This document shows positions 22,666 to 33,519 of a stretch of 64,000 bases of DNA, piece by piece. How positions within the stretch are numbered: the stretch's first letter is position 1; the number at the start of each line of letters is the position of its first letter. The position numbers and the translations under genes are program-made. Below the pieces are notes generated by a model that searched no databases, was not told the DNA's origin, and saw only the letters and a list, made by a program, of their open reading frames with translations. The DNA is from Sporolactobacillus sp. THM7-7 (GTDB taxonomy: Bacteria; Bacillota; Bacilli; Bacillales; Sporolactobacillaceae), in contig NZ_SEMB01000011.1 in the NCBI RefSeq assembly GCF_004153225.1, positions 30,671-94,670 on the forward strand. The letters run 5' to 3'.

Positions 22666-22887
22666 TTATTTTTTTATAAACGAGCGCAGCGTCATGAAAC
22701 AACTGAAAATTCCAAAGAGAAAGCCCGCGACGGCACACAAAGGGAGCCATAACTGTCTTGAACCAAAGCGGGTTCCGGCATATGACCCGACAAGGGCACC
22801 TCCGATAATAAACGCGAAAATTTCAAATCCCATGGCGCTGACCATCCCCACCATCCGCCATGTGTCGAAGTCCCTATTATCTTTCAT
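22666..22887 (-). CDS. atpZ: AtpZ/AtpI-family small membrane protein
   Basis: A 73-residue protein with two membrane helices (residues about 12-37 and 45-68), including EIFAFIIGGALVGSYAGTRF, as in AtpZ (DUF-type AtpZ/AtpI, associated with Fo and possibly with Mg or Ca transport). The start is ATG at 22887 with GGAAGGGG upstream; the open frame extends 67 codons further without family resemblance. It occupies the place of atpI at the head of the atp operon, but is separated from atpB by about 310 nt. Confidence 0.8.
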   Translation of the reverse strand: MKDNRDFDTWRMVGMVSAMGFEIFAFIIGGALVGSYAGTRFGSRQLWLPLCAVAGFLFGIFSCFMTLRSFIKK

Positions 22888-23456
22888 TGTCGGTACCCCT
22901 TCCAAGAAAGAAGCAAACGCATGTTCCTTTATCGAGCCGGTTTGTACCTTTAAACGCCAGACATTCTCTTTCAGAGGCCGGTTAACATCCTTTTTAAGCA
23001 GCGAACACAAAGAAAATCGAAAACCTGTGAAAGTTGTAACATTTTCCTGTGAACCTTCACAGCATTCGTTTGCGCATTTCCATTCCATTTTAACGAAAGC
23101 GCTGTCTTCGTGTCAACACTAATCGTGCTGAACATCAAAAGTCTCGATTCCCAGAAAAGTGCCGCGTTTTCTTCCCGATTGCTGCTTCTTTATGCCAGCC
23201 TACATCTAGAATTCTAAACACTTTTTCTCTTTATGGGAGTTCAAATTGTGACAATTCGCCAACAAAGAAAACAATGCCCGCGGACCGCTTGCCGTGAGAA
23301 AAATTTTTTTCGTTATTGTTCCGGGCCTGACGCATCGCATCAATAGCCGGAAAAACGCCGCCGGATCGCTTAAATTCGAACAGTCGAAAACCGATTTGCT
23401 GCCCAAAGCCTGTCTGTCCGGTTTCCGGTTCAGCCATCCGCCGTGTTTTCTTCCCT
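22888..23456. promoter_or_regulatory. atp operon upstream region with an operator-like palindrome
   Basis: TGTGAACCTTCACA at 23048-23061 is a perfect palindrome (TGTGA-N4-TCACA) about 160 nt upstream of the atpZ start, and a second CCTGTGAA half-site lies near 23023. It resembles Rex or Fnr sites but has the wrong spacer (N4 rather than N6). No gene is supported in these 570 nt. Confidence 0.45.
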
Positions 23457-24197
<741 letters not shown>

Positions 24198-25454
24198 TCA
24201 GGCAAAAGCACTCGTCTTATCTGCGTAGAGAGGATGTTTTTCCGTCAGCACCTTGACGCGCTCCGCTAATTTTCCGAGTGACGCCTCATCATCAGGCTGC
24301 TTGAGCGCTTCCGCGATAATCACGGCGACTTCCCGCATGTCATCCTCTTTGAATCCGCGGGTGGTGACCGCCGGTGTGCCCATACGGATACCGCTCGTCA
24401 CAAAAGGCTTCTCCGGATCAAACGGAATCGCGTTCTTGTTCGTCGTAATCCCGATACCGTCGAGTACGGCCTCAGCCTTTTTGCCCGTAATACCGAGATT
24501 GCGCACGTCAACAAGGACGAGATGGTTGTCGGTTCCTCCGGAGACGAGCGTCAGCCCGCACTCGGTCAGCGCCTCAGCGAACGCTTTTGCGTTTTTGATG
24601 ATCTGTCCGGCATATTCTTTAAATGCTGGCCGAAGCGCCTCGCCTAAAGCCACGGCTTTAGCGGCGATAATGTGCATCAGGGGGCCACCTTGGATACCCG
24701 GAAAAACTGTCTTATCCAGTTTCTTGGCAAATTCTTTCTTGCAGAAAACCATGCCACCGCGCGGTCCACGTAGCGTCTTATGTGTCGTCGTGGTCACAAA
24801 ATCACAGTATGGCACCGGATTCGGATGCAGTCCGGCGGCAACTAAACCGGCAATATGCGCCATATCGACCATCAGATAAGCGCCGACTTCATCCGCAATT
24901 TCACGAAATTTCTTAAAATCAATGACGCGCGGGTAGGCACTCGCCCCAGCAACAATTAATTTTGGTTTGTGTTTCAGCGCCTGGCTTCTTACTTCATCGA
25001 AATCGATGCACTGCGTATCTCTTGTCACTCCGTAATCCACGAAATGATAAAGCTTCCCGCTGAAATTCACCGGGCTCCCGTGCGTTAAGTGGCCGCCGTG
25101 CGCGAGCCTCATACCGAGCACCGTGTCTCCAGGCTCGAGAATCGTTTCGTACACCGCCATGTTCGCCTGGGCCCCTGAGTGAGGCTGTACATTCACGTGA
25201 TCGGCGCCGAACAGTTTCAGCGCACGATCCCTCGCCAGATCTTCGACGATATCGACAAACTCGCAACCGCCATAATAGCGGTGACCTGGCAAGCCTTCCG
25301 CGTATTTATTGGTCAGAACGGAACCGGCTGCTTCGAGAACCGCACGGCTGACAAAGTTTTCGGAAGCAATCAGCTCGATTTTGTTCCGCTGCCTTCCCAA
25401 TTCTTTCTCAATGGCTTTGAACACATCGGGATCTTGCGCTTCGATAGCCTTCAT
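24198..25454 (-). CDS. glyA: Serine hydroxymethyltransferase
   Basis: A PLP enzyme converting serine and tetrahydrofolate to glycine and methylene-THF, 418 residues. The PLP lysine is in [29 protein letters not shown] and [13 protein letters not shown] are the substrate signatures. The ATG at 25454 gives the usual N-terminus ([18 protein letters not shown]). A TTG five codons upstream directly abuts GAGAGGAG and cannot be excluded. Confidence 0.97.
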   Translation of the reverse strand: MKAIEAQDPDVFKAIEKELGRQRNKIELIASENFVSRAVLEAAGSVLTNKYAEGLPGHRYYGGCEFVDIVEDLARDRALKLFGADHVNVQPHSGAQANMAVYETILEPGDTVLGMRLAHGGHLTHGSPVNFSGKLYHFVDYGVTRDTQCIDFDEVRSQALKHKPKLIVAGASAYPRVIDFKKFREIADEVGAYLMVDMAHIAGLVAAGLHPNPVPYCDFVTTTTHKTLRGPRGGMVFCKKEFAKKLDKTVFPGIQGGPLMHIIAAKAVALGEALRPAFKEYAGQIIKNAKAFAEALTECGLTLVSGGTDNHLVLVDVRNLGITGKKAEAVLDGIGITTNKNAIPFDPEKPFVTSGIRMGTPAVTTRGFKEDDMREVAVIIAEALKQPDDEASLGKLAERVKVLTEKHPLYADKTSAFA

Positions 25455-25650
25455 TGATGTTTCGTGCAACTCCTCTCACCAAATCTGTTTCATTTTAAAG
25501 TTTAACATATTTTGCTTTGAAAAACCGCTTAAAAATAGACGAAAAGACACTTTTATCGTCAAAAATTTTAACTGCTAAAACAGAACCGTTTCTTCTTCAA
25601 AAGTTTACCCAAGGGATTGCTTAAAATGACCAGAAAACGGCGGGCACAAC

Positions 25651-25755
25651 GAGGAAATCATCGGTAAATGTCGGGAAATCATCAGTAACTAGCGGGAAAT
25701 CATCAGTAACTCCGGGGAAATCATCAGTAACTAGCGGGAAATCAACAAATGACCA
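25651..25755. repeat. Satellite array D1: five 21-22 bp units
   Basis: GGGAAATCATCAGTAACTAG (plus one base) repeats with starts at 25651, 25673, 25694, 25715 and 25736. The reverse complement, TTACTGATGATTTC, aligns with array B. It lies upstream of glyA, 60 nt from array A2. Confidence 0.93.
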
Positions 25756-25813
25756 GATTGGGGATACTATTTCGTGGAATGGCCAATTTTTTTCTGTCAT
25801 ACAATGTTAGTCC

Positions 25814-26057
25814 TTGTCCTGAGCTCATGTATTCGACAGTACCGGCCCGACATTATCCGGTTCCAGGCTCACATTCTGCGATTCCGGCCCGATATTCTGC
25901 GATTCCAGGACCACATTCCGAGGTTCCGGACTGACATTCCGCGGTTCCAGGCTCACATTCTGCGATTCCCAGACCACATTCAGTGGTTCCAGGCTCACAT
26001 TCTGCGGTTCCGGCCCGACATTCTGCGGTTCCAGGCTCACATTCTGCGATTCTTGCC
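25814..26057. repeat. Satellite array A2: about 11 units of 21 bp
   Basis: Units on the plus strand resemble ACATTCTGCGGTTCCAGGCT, the reverse complement of array A1 units, with variants TTCCGGCCCGAC and TTCCAGACCAC. The orientation is opposite to A1. It lies between ywlG and glyA next to array D1, so two sequence families coexist in one gap. Confidence 0.93.
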
Positions 26058-26214
26058 TATGCTCTTTTAGTACCATCAGCTTTGGACTTTCAATACCCAA
26101 AAAGACGGAACTTTTACCGTTACGGTCCCTTTACTCCTCATTCTCGAGTTCTAAAAAAAATGAAGCGCACGGCGCTCTAACTTTGAGAGGCGTGCGCATT
26201 TTTCCTGTATGAAA

Positions 26215-26787
26215 TTATGATTCCCATGCTTTTTCTTTGTTCGGGTAGACGGCACGCTCGCCGCCAATAAGTTTTGGACGTGTCCGCGCCATCGCAAGGT
26301 GAGCATAGCCAATTTTTTTCACTTCGCTTCTGACCGGCACCGCCACGTGCTTCAGGTGCATGCCGATCAGCGTGTCGCCGATATCGACGCCTCCATCCGC
26401 CCGGATAAATTCCACAACTACCGGGTCAGCCAGATGCTCATAGGCATAGGTGGCCATCGCTCCGCCCGCGTGCCGGACCGGGCGGACAGTGACCGGTTCA
26501 AAGCCGCGGCGCTCCGCTTGTACTCGATCGAGGACAAGCGCACGGTTTAAATGCTCGCAGCACTGAAAGGCCAGCCGGACGCCGGTTTGCTGATGAATGT
26601 GCCTCAGTACCTCGTAAATCGAAGCGGCCGCATCCGCCGAACCCGACGTTCCAATCTTTTCCCCGATGATTTCGCTCGTGCTGCAGCCGATAACCAGCAG
26701 CCGGCGGTCATTAAATTTCATGGCCCTGTTCAGATCAGCCAGTGCCCGACTCAAATCTGCCTGTATTTTTTGATGGAATGCATCCAT
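26215..26787 (-). CDS. ywlG: YwlG/DUF436 family protein (TIGR01440)
   Basis: A 190-residue protein of the conserved TIGR01440/DUF436 family; function not established. Typical features are LLVIGCSTSEIIGEKIGTSG, the FQCCEHLNRAL cysteine-histidine cluster and ADGGVDIGDTLIGMHLK. It is upstream of glyA, as in B. subtilis; the rpiB and ywlE genes found beside it there are absent from this window. Confidence 0.92.
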   Translation of the reverse strand: MDAFHQKIQADLSRALADLNRAMKFNDRRLLVIGCSTSEIIGEKIGTSGSADAAASIYEVLRHIHQQTGVRLAFQCCEHLNRALVLDRVQAERRGFEPVTVRPVRHAGGAMATYAYEHLADPVVVEFIRADGGVDIGDTLIGMHLKHVAVPVRSEVKKIGYAHLAMARTRPKLIGGERAVYPNKEKAWES

Positions 26788-27131
26788 TCTTTTGACCCTT
26801 CCTCATTAATAAAAATTTACTGTAAGCTGCACACGTCTATTATAGCAGTTTGAATACGTGGCGGTACTTTTTTAGTATTCCCGTTTACCCGTCCGACATG
26901 AAAGGGGGCCGTCCGACCATTTCCCGGGAAATGCCGTATGATTTGTCAGAAAGTTCTCTGAAGACCGTCGAAATTTTGTTTTGCTCGCCTTCGTCATACG
27001 ATCGGAAAGGCACCGCTAAACAGGCCGGTAGGCCCGAGCCTGCAAGATATTCCAAAGTCCTTTTAAAGGAATATAGTATAAGACAACGAAAGGCTCAGCC
27101 GGTACCAAAGCTCGGCTTCGTCAAGTTTTCG
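26788..27131. other. Intergenic region between mntP and ywlG
   Basis: A 344-nt gap. Open frames here overlap the mntP 3' end on the opposite strand and lack start signals, so no gene is called. I see no repeat or clear hairpin. Confidence 0.4.
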
Positions 27132-27689
27132 TTAAAGATGCAGGTGAAAAAGCAGTTTCAGTCCATAGGCAAGCAGGATGGCACCCCCAAGCGCCTCCCC
27201 GTAGCGTCCAAAAAAGTTTTGGCTTCTCCGTCCAACGAAAAACCCGGCCCAGGCCAGGATCATGCTGAAAAGACCGAATAACAGGATCGTAGCAATCATT
27301 CTTGCTCCGAAGATCCCCATACTCAGTCCGACGGAGAAGCTGTCGATACTGACACCGATCGCAAAGAGGAGCAGACTCGCGTCCGTGCGATACGGGGTTT
27401 TCGCCGGATCCCTTTCTTGATGAAGGATTGAGAGAAGCATCTGGCCGCCAATCAGAATAAGAAGCACCCCTCCGGCCATTCCCGCAATAGATCCAAAATG
27501 ATAGGACAGCAGCTGTCCGAGCAGGATACCGGCGAGCGGCATCAAAGTATGGAACATTCCGATCAAGGCTCCGGTTTTCGCTGCCTGTCCGATTCGAAAA
27601 CGGGTCATACCCAGCCCCATACACACAGAAAAGGCATCCATACCAAGTGCCAAAGCCATCATGCACAGTGCCATACCTTCACTGATCAT
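27132..27689 (-). CDS. mntP: MntP family manganese efflux pump
   Basis: A 185-residue protein with six membrane segments. The internal duplication carries the two family motifs ALALGMDAFSVCMGLGM and FAIGVSIDSFSVGLSMGIFG, whose aspartates are needed for Mn(II) export. GGGGGAAGG precedes the ATG at 27689; the frame is open 19 codons upstream without family similarity. I looked for a yybP-ykoY manganese riboswitch upstream and did not see one. Confidence 0.92.
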   Translation of the reverse strand: MISEGMALCMMALALGMDAFSVCMGLGMTRFRIGQAAKTGALIGMFHTLMPLAGILLGQLLSYHFGSIAGMAGGVLLILIGGQMLLSILHQERDPAKTPYRTDASLLLFAIGVSIDSFSVGLSMGIFGARMIATILLFGLFSMILAWAGFFVGRRSQNFFGRYGEALGGAILLAYGLKLLFHLHL

Positions 27690-27874
27690 AACGAGCGCCT
27701 TCCCCCTTCCATTCGCTTCCCGTATAGTGACTCTATGCATGTCCACCGCTTTTTAGAAGGAAAATGACGCTCGAAATGCCGGATCGGATAAATCACTGAA
27801 TAAAACCTGGCGAATCCCGGTTCTTCGGGCCAGACAAGCCCTGGCTGCGCCGATACAGTCATCCGCCGATTCTG

Positions 27875-27918
27875 AAAAAAAGAACCCCGCTCACTCAATA
27901 AAGAGTCAAGCAAGGTTC
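27875..27918 (-). terminator. Intrinsic terminator downstream of tsaC
   Basis: On the minus strand GAACC...ACTC pairs with GAGT...GGTTC in a long imperfect stem followed by seven T. It is about 230 nt past the tsaC stop and upstream of mntP. Confidence 0.8.
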
Positions 27919-28147
27919 ATGTTTGTTTCGGACAGCCGCACCGGGATCATCGGAAAAATTGGGCACCGGATCAACCCGGGCCCGTTTCGCCGAGCCTTCA
28001 GATTCTTTATCGTTAATTAAATAAACGTTTGATGAAAACGAGTCACTCTGTATACAGCGCGTTTTTCCGAGCCAAAAATGTTCGCGGGCCGCGGTCTTTT
28101 TCCGTCATGCACCTCACGTTAATCCAGTAATGCCGGATAGTTGAGGT

Positions 28148-29191
28148 TCATTCGACCACGCGTCCAGATGCAGCCTTCGAAAGCCGGTTCATAATCGCGC
28201 GGCCAATTCCTGTTTCGGGAAAAGTTTCGCTGTATATGACATCGACCTTCTCCTTGTCAAAATATCGGAGTGTGTGAAACAGACAGTGAGCCACACTTTC
28301 CAGCTCGCTCCGCTTTCCACAGGCATGGACAACATCGGCCCGAGGATAGTCGCTTTTATGTTCCTCGGTTGTCAGGATGCCGACGCGCCGTCCATTGTTT
28401 TTCTCCTGATCAATGAGTTCCCTGATCCGTTTCATTCCGGAAGGGACAAGATACATGACCGCCACTGGAGCATAGTGCCTGTACTTCATCCCGGGAGCTT
28501 TTGGCGTCTGATCCGGGCGGGTTCCGGCCGGATCGGCGGCAACCGTTCCCACCGCCTCAATCAGCTGCTCCCTGGAGATGCCGCCCGGCCGAAGGATTGT
28601 GATCGGCGTTGTCGTGCAGTCGACAACGGTCGACTCCACACCGACACCCGTCTCTCCTCCGTCAACGATACCATAGATTCTTCCGTCCAGATCATGAAGC
28701 ACATGTTCGGCCCGGGTCGGACTCGGACGCCCCGAACGATTTGCAGACGGTGCGGCGATCGACACTCCGGCGGCAAGGATCAGCGCCCTGGCGACCGGAT
28801 GACTCGGCATCCTGACCGCGACCGTCGACAGGCCGGCCGTCACCGAATCCGAAACTTCGCCGCGCGATGAAAGAACCAGAGTCAGCGGCCCCGGCCAAAA
28901 TGTATCCGCCAGTTTTCTGGCGATTGGACTGATATCTGTGCAAATTTTTCTTACCTGTTCCAGAGTTGCCACATGAACGATCAGCGGATTATCGCTTGGA
29001 CGGCCTTTTGCCTTGTATATTTTCTGAGCCGCTTCTCCGGACTCCGCGTTCGCGCCCAGACCGTACACCGTTTCCGTCGGGAAAGCCACAATCTCACCGT
29101 TTTTGATCCCTTCCGCCGCGGCTCTAATCTGTAAATCTTCTTTGAGGCCTGCGGCTTGCGGATCGACCCGCCAATGCTGCGTCTCAACCAT
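28148..29191 (-). CDS. tsaC: L-threonylcarbamoyladenylate synthase (Sua5/YwlC)
   Basis: This enzyme makes threonylcarbamoyl-AMP for the t6A37 modification of ANN-decoding tRNAs. The protein is 347 residues, the long Sua5 form: an N-terminal YrdC domain (IVAFPTETVYGLGANA, KAKGRPSDNPLIVHV, SIAAPSANRSGRPSPT) and a C-terminal Sua5 domain after the linker PKAPGMKYRHYAP. AAAGGGGCAAAGG precedes the ATG. It is the orthologue of B. subtilis ywlC. Confidence 0.96.
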   Translation of the reverse strand: MVETQHWRVDPQAAGLKEDLQIRAAAEGIKNGEIVAFPTETVYGLGANAESGEAAQKIYKAKGRPSDNPLIVHVATLEQVRKICTDISPIARKLADTFWPGPLTLVLSSRGEVSDSVTAGLSTVAVRMPSHPVARALILAAGVSIAAPSANRSGRPSPTRAEHVLHDLDGRIYGIVDGGETGVGVESTVVDCTTTPITILRPGGISREQLIEAVGTVAADPAGTRPDQTPKAPGMKYRHYAPVAVMYLVPSGMKRIRELIDQEKNNGRRVGILTTEEHKSDYPRADVVHACGKRSELESVAHCLFHTLRYFDKEKVDVIYSETFPETGIGRAIMNRLSKAASGRVVE

Positions 29192-29266
29192 ACCTTTGCC
29201 CCTTTTCTTCCTTTAATATTCCATAATCTATATTTACTCAATATGATTTTCAGCCTGTCTGCACAT

Positions 29267-29290
29267 GAAGACCGGCTTTTCAGCCGGTCT
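29267..29290. other. Hairpin without T-tract between spoIIR and tsaC
   Basis: AGACCGGCT pairs with AGCCGGTCT around TTTC. No T-run follows on either strand, so a terminator role is uncertain. Confidence 0.4.
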
Positions 29291-29472
29291 CAGCACGTTA
29301 CCCTTAGTATACACTATTTTTTTCAACACGCTGTATGAACTTTTGCACGAATCGGCGAACTTCATTTTGTTAAGAACCGACGGGTATCCGGCACCGTTCC
29401 TCTTTCCAAAAGTTTTTATCACACGCCCGGAAAAGCGCGCGCTCTTCTTGATCACGCATTTTCCCATTTTGT

Positions 29473-29553
29473 GCAGTTGTTGATTTTTCTCGAGTTACTG
29501 ATGATTTCTCCGGAGTCACCGGTGATTTTCTTAAAGTTACGAGGGATTCTTTA
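29473..29553. repeat. Satellite array D2: about four units of 19-22 bp
   Basis: On the plus strand AGTTACTGATGATTTCTCCG, AGTCACCGGTGATTTTCTTA and AGTTACGAGGGATTCTTTAT (each plus 1-2 bases), plus a shorter first unit. It is the reverse complement of the array D1 family. The last unit overlaps the spoIIR stop codon (29551-29553). Confidence 0.8.
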
Positions 29554-30288
29554 TCCAAAGATAGCATTCCAGATATTCGAAAGGAAGTCTCCGATAAATG
29601 AGCGTACTTCAACGTCTTCTTGCTCGTTTGGCGTTTTTTCTCCGCTGACCGATTCCGGCTGACTGTCGGAGACGCCGGATGTCTTCGGCGCTTTTTCCGC
29701 GGCATCACGGCCAGTCTTCGCTTCGCCGGATACACGGCTCTGCCGGTCGGAACCGCTATGAGAAGATGCGGCGGGCTGATCGGCTCTGACCGCCTCCCCA
29801 TTTGAAAAATCGAGAAAACAGAGTGGCGGAAAAAGGACACACCACCAGTTAGCTCCTTTACCGTCACCGAGCGTAATGACCAGCGCATTGTATTTTCCCG
29901 CGGGATAAACATCATCACCGTACATTTTCGTCGGAAAATCAGCTTTGCCCAGCTTCATTGTAAACGATTCATCGGCATGCACTTTACGCAGCGTTTCTTT
30001 TACCGTTTGCCTGAGCTCGAGCATATGCGAGCGGATCACCGATTCTGCCTGTGCCGGAGATTTAAGGTCGCGGACCCAGCCGGTGATGTCGGCATTCACC
30101 GCATCGCGTACCTGACGCTTGACGGCCTGATCGGCGGGCGAATCACTGTTAGCCAGGATACGCAGCCGAATCGCATCATCCGGAATCGACGGCCGATCCG
30201 CTGCCTGCGAAGAACCACTCTGAAAAGAACCGATAACAAATACGAGACTGATAGTTAATAGACTAATGAATGCAAAGAGCTTTTTCAT
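29551..30288 (-). CDS. spoIIR: SpoIIR, forespore signalling protein
   Basis: A 245-residue secreted forespore protein that triggers SpoIIGA to cleave pro-sigma-E in the mother cell. It has an N-terminal signal segment (FAFISLLTISLVFVIGSF) and the family core PDDAIRLRILANSDSPADQAVKRQVRD, then YPAGKYNALVITLGDGKGAN and WWCVLFPPLCFLDF. The C-terminal 80 residues are a low-complexity Ser/Glu/Lys-rich linker ending in SFIGDFLSNIWNAIFG. The stop codon is shared with satellite array D2. Confidence 0.96.
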   Translation of the reverse strand: MKKLFAFISLLTISLVFVIGSFQSGSSQAADRPSIPDDAIRLRILANSDSPADQAVKRQVRDAVNADITGWVRDLKSPAQAESVIRSHMLELRQTVKETLRKVHADESFTMKLGKADFPTKMYGDDVYPAGKYNALVITLGDGKGANWWCVLFPPLCFLDFSNGEAVRADQPAASSHSGSDRQSRVSGEAKTGRDAAEKAPKTSGVSDSQPESVSGEKTPNEQEDVEVRSFIGDFLSNIWNAIFG

Positions 30289-30411
30289 CTTGCCCGCCTC
30301 CTTACCCGACAGTGTAGTCAGGTAAGAAGAAATCTAAACGTCCGAAAAAATTTTACGGTCGGACCGAATCCCCGGGAAACAGGCTAGCCGCAAACGCGCG
30401 CCAAACCGAAT

Positions 30412-31293
30412 TTACGGAAGCTTTCTGTCTGTTCGAATCACAGCCATGACATTACGATCGTATCCTGAGACATCCTGTTCTACGGTCAGCGTTTCGATCC
30501 GGTCTGTAAAAGCGTTCCGAATCAGCGAGGCAACCGGCCGGCCCTGCGCAGCGCCAATTTCAAATGCCATAAGAAAAAAAGGGGCCGATCCGATAACCCC
30601 CGGCACCGCTTCAAGGATCCGCCGGTAAAAATCCAACCCGTCCGCACCGCCGAACAGCGCCAGACGCGGTTCATAATTTTTCACCGTATCGCTAAGCTCA
30701 TCCATTTCAGACCGGGTGATGTACGGAGGATTTGAGACAAGCACATCGAAGGTCCGGCCGACGAGCGGATCAAGTAGATCGCCCCGGTAAAAATCAATAC
30801 GGGCGCCGAGGTTCTTGGCGTTTTCCTCGGCGACTGCCAGCGCTCGTTCTGAAATATCGACCGCCGAAACGCGCCATTTCGGGTGTTCCAACGCAAGAGT
30901 AACGGCGATTGCGCCGCTGCCGCAGCCAATATCGCAGACAGCCAAACTACGGCTTTCCGGAAAATACCGTTCGGCCCAGATGCCCGTTCGGTAAACCAGC
31001 TCTTCCGTCTCAGGGCGCGGAATCAGTACATTCGGCGTCACCTTGAAAGAGCGGCCGTAAAAAGACACCCGGCCGATCATATATTGAACGGGCGTTCCAA
31101 ACAGGGCGTGTTCCCTGACTCTTTCCTTCAGCCAGGCCGCATCCGATTCGGGAAGCCCCTCCTGTATATCGGAAAAAAGATCCGTCCGGGTAACGCCAAG
31201 ACGGTGGCGGAGCAATAGCTCTCCAATATTTTCGTCGCGATGATGTTTTTTTAAAAAGTCTGCTGCCCAGCGCAGCGCTTCAAATCTTTTCAT
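30412..31293 (-). CDS. prmC: Peptide chain release factor glutamine methyltransferase
   Basis: A SAM-dependent enzyme that methylates the GGQ glutamine of release factors, 293 residues. It has an N-terminal helical domain, SAM motif I VCDIGCGSGAIAVTLALEHP and the catalytic NPPY in VLVSNPPYITRSEMDEL. The ATG lies 3 nt after the prfA stop, so the two are co-transcribed and probably coupled, placing the modifying enzyme next to its substrate. Confidence 0.97.
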   Translation of the reverse strand: MKRFEALRWAADFLKKHHRDENIGELLLRHRLGVTRTDLFSDIQEGLPESDAAWLKERVREHALFGTPVQYMIGRVSFYGRSFKVTPNVLIPRPETEELVYRTGIWAERYFPESRSLAVCDIGCGSGAIAVTLALEHPKWRVSAVDISERALAVAEENAKNLGARIDFYRGDLLDPLVGRTFDVLVSNPPYITRSEMDELSDTVKNYEPRLALFGGADGLDFYRRILEAVPGVIGSAPFFLMAFEIGAAQGRPVASLIRNAFTDRIETLTVEQDVSGYDRNVMAVIRTDRKLP

Positions 31294-31296
31294 CGT

Positions 31297-32370
31297 TCAC
31301 CCGGCGTTTGCCTGTTCCATTTTTTTCGTTTGGTCGTTCATAATCAGCGCGTCGATGATTTCATCAATTTTCCCGTTCATCACCTGGTCCAGCTGATGAA
31401 TCGTCAGGCCGATCCGATGATCCGTCACTCGGTTTTGAGGAAAGTTGTACGTACGGATCCGTTCCGAGCGGTCGCCGCTGCCTACCGCGGATTTGCGCGA
31501 GGAATCGTAAGCCGCCTGCGCCTCTTTCTGATATTTGTCATAAACGCGCGCGCGCAGCACTTTCATGGCTTTTTCTTTATTTTTAATCTGGGATCTCTCT
31601 TCCTGACAAGAAACCACGATCCCTGTCGGTATGTGCGTCAGTCGGATCGCCGACATGGTTGTATTCACGCTCTGCCCCCCAGGACCGCTCGATGCGAACC
31701 GGTCCACACGGATATCCTTGTCGTTCAGTTCGACGTCCACATCTTTCATTTCCGGCAAAACGGCGACCGTCGCGGTTGAGGTATGAATGCGCCCGCCGGA
31801 TTCAGTCTCCGGGACTCGCTGCACGCGGTGAGCGCCGTTCTCGTATTTCAGCTTGGAGTAGGCGCCTTTTCCGGTTATCATACACACGACTTCTTTGTAA
31901 CCGCCGATTTCATTCGGACTGGCATCGATCACTTCCGTTTTCCAGTTCTGTTCATCGGCATAGCGCGAATACATTTTGAACAGGTCCCCCGCGAACAGCG
32001 CGGCTTCGTCCCCGCCCGCCGCTCCGCGGATTTCCACAATCACATTCCGGTCGTCGTTCGGATCTTTCGGAATCAGCAGTTTTTTCAGTTTTTCCTCGAG
32101 AGCCGACCGATCTGCCTCAAGACGGGCGATCTCGTCGTGAACCATCTCTTTCATAGCGGCATCAAGCGGTTCATCAAGCATGGATTTTGCATCCTTGAGC
32201 TCGGCATCCGTTTTTTTATACTTTCTGTAAACGGAAACAGTCTTCTCCAAGTCCGCCTGTTCTTTAGAGTAATCCCGCAGCTTGGCCGGATGATTGATGA
32301 CATCCGGATCGGCAAGGAGCTGATTCAATTTTTCGTATCGCTCTTCTATCGACTGCAAACGCTGAAACAT
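31297..32370 (-). CDS. prfA: Peptide chain release factor 1
   Basis: RF1 recognises UAA and UAG stops, 357 residues. The GGQ motif is in [20 protein letters not shown]. The stop-recognition region and the C-terminal [20 protein letters not shown] are intact. ATG at 32370 ([19 protein letters not shown]) has GAGGTGG upstream; a GTG three codons earlier is possible but less well placed. Confidence 0.97.
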   Translation of the reverse strand: MFQRLQSIEERYEKLNQLLADPDVINHPAKLRDYSKEQADLEKTVSVYRKYKKTDAELKDAKSMLDEPLDAAMKEMVHDEIARLEADRSALEEKLKKLLIPKDPNDDRNVIVEIRGAAGGDEAALFAGDLFKMYSRYADEQNWKTEVIDASPNEIGGYKEVVCMITGKGAYSKLKYENGAHRVQRVPETESGGRIHTSTATVAVLPEMKDVDVELNDKDIRVDRFASSGPGGQSVNTTMSAIRLTHIPTGIVVSCQEERSQIKNKEKAMKVLRARVYDKYQKEAQAAYDSSRKSAVGSGDRSERIRTYNFPQNRVTDHRIGLTIHQLDQVMNGKIDEIIDALIMNDQTKKMEQANAG

Positions 32371-32558
32371 GCTCTCCACCTCGTTTTGAACAGTGCTTAC
32401 TCGTCAGGCGCCGCTTGATCCGGTGTATACCCCATGTTGTATCCACGCCACGCAATCGCCTTCACGTCCATCCATCTCGATTTTTATTATATGATACGCT
32501 TCTTCAGCCCGTCAAAAAACGGTCGGCTGATCCGCGCGTCGAATCGCGCATCTTTATT

Positions 32559-33131
32559 TTAAATCGGCGGATGGTTGTAGCAGTGCCGACACACCGGATA
32601 GTAGCTTTCATTGCCGCCGATTTGGATCTGCTCGCCGGTGTAAACCGGTTTCCCGCTGCTGTCGACGCGCAGATTCATCGTCGCCTTTCGTTCGCAGAAC
32701 CAGCAAATGGTCTTCATCTCTTCGATTTTATCCGCGTAGAGAAGCATGTATTTGCTGCCTTCAAAAAGTTCGTTGCGAAAATCATTCTTCAGCCCGAATC
32801 CCATCACCGGAATACGGCATTCATCGACGATTTTCGCCAGCTGGAGCACGTGTTCCTTCGTGAGAAACTGCACTTCATCGACGAGGACACAATGCGGCTT
32901 CGGCGTATAGTCGGATACGATTTGATAAATATCCGTCTCGTGAAAAATCGGTATGGCCGGACGCTTAAACCCGACCCGACTGGAAATCGAACCAACCTCT
33001 TCCCTGTCGTCGAGCCCCGAGGTAAATAGAAGAACCGGTTTTTCCTGTTCCTCATAATTATGGGCGACTTTTATAATTTCAATGGATTTGCCGCTGTTCA
33101 TCGCACCGTATTTAAAAAAAAGCTGTGCCAT
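32559..33131 (-). CDS. tdk: Thymidine kinase
   Basis: A type II thymidine kinase for dTMP salvage, 190 residues. The P-loop is GAMNSGKS near residue 11; the catalytic DEVQFL and the lasso-domain zinc cysteines (CWFC and CRHC) are present. GAGGAGAG precedes the ATG. Order prfA-tdk-rpmE-rho matches related Bacilli. Confidence 0.97.
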   Translation of the reverse strand: MAQLFFKYGAMNSGKSIEIIKVAHNYEEQEKPVLLFTSGLDDREEVGSISSRVGFKRPAIPIFHETDIYQIVSDYTPKPHCVLVDEVQFLTKEHVLQLAKIVDECRIPVMGFGLKNDFRNELFEGSKYMLLYADKIEEMKTICWFCERKATMNLRVDSSGKPVYTGEQIQIGGNESYYPVCRHCYNHPPI

Positions 33132-33224
33132 GTCTCTCTCCTCTTCGTCACGTCTTTTTCTCGACTATTCAGCAATCAGCACTTACATTCATACATGCTT
33201 CGAATCCGTCCCTTTTTAAGGTAC

Positions 33225-33250
33225 AAAAAACAGGCAGGTTTTCCTGCCTG
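33225..33250 (-). terminator. Intrinsic terminator downstream of rpmE
   Basis: On the minus strand CAGGCAGG pairs with CCTGCCTG around four A, then six T. The remaining gap to the rpmE stop (33251-33519) shows no gene or repeat. Confidence 0.9.
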
Positions 33251-33519
33251 ACACGTTTTCCTATCAAGTCTGTTTCATAATCATGCCGAGCCGCTTAATA
33301 GAGGACATTCGAATAGGCTGGGAAAAATAGCTGCCCAATCTCAACGCCCGCTTGCTTCTGAGTCCTCATGTACTTCGTTTGTACACACGGATAGCCGAAT
33401 CTGCGCTTTCTCGACTCTTTTTACCTTTTCGAAGTGATTCTCATACAGCCGAACCTGTCCCTGCAGAGAGCGGATGCCGTCCGAAACGCACCCGGCATGA
33501 AATTTTACGATCCGAACGC

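Noticed and set aside
26850-27281. 143-codon plus-strand frame antisense to the mntP 3' end
   Set aside because: No ribosome-binding site, no recognisable product, and half of it is the shadow of mntP.
27690-27913. Manganese riboswitch (yybP-ykoY) upstream of mntP
   Set aside because: I looked for the conserved junction motifs and did not find them; only an unrelated terminator is present.
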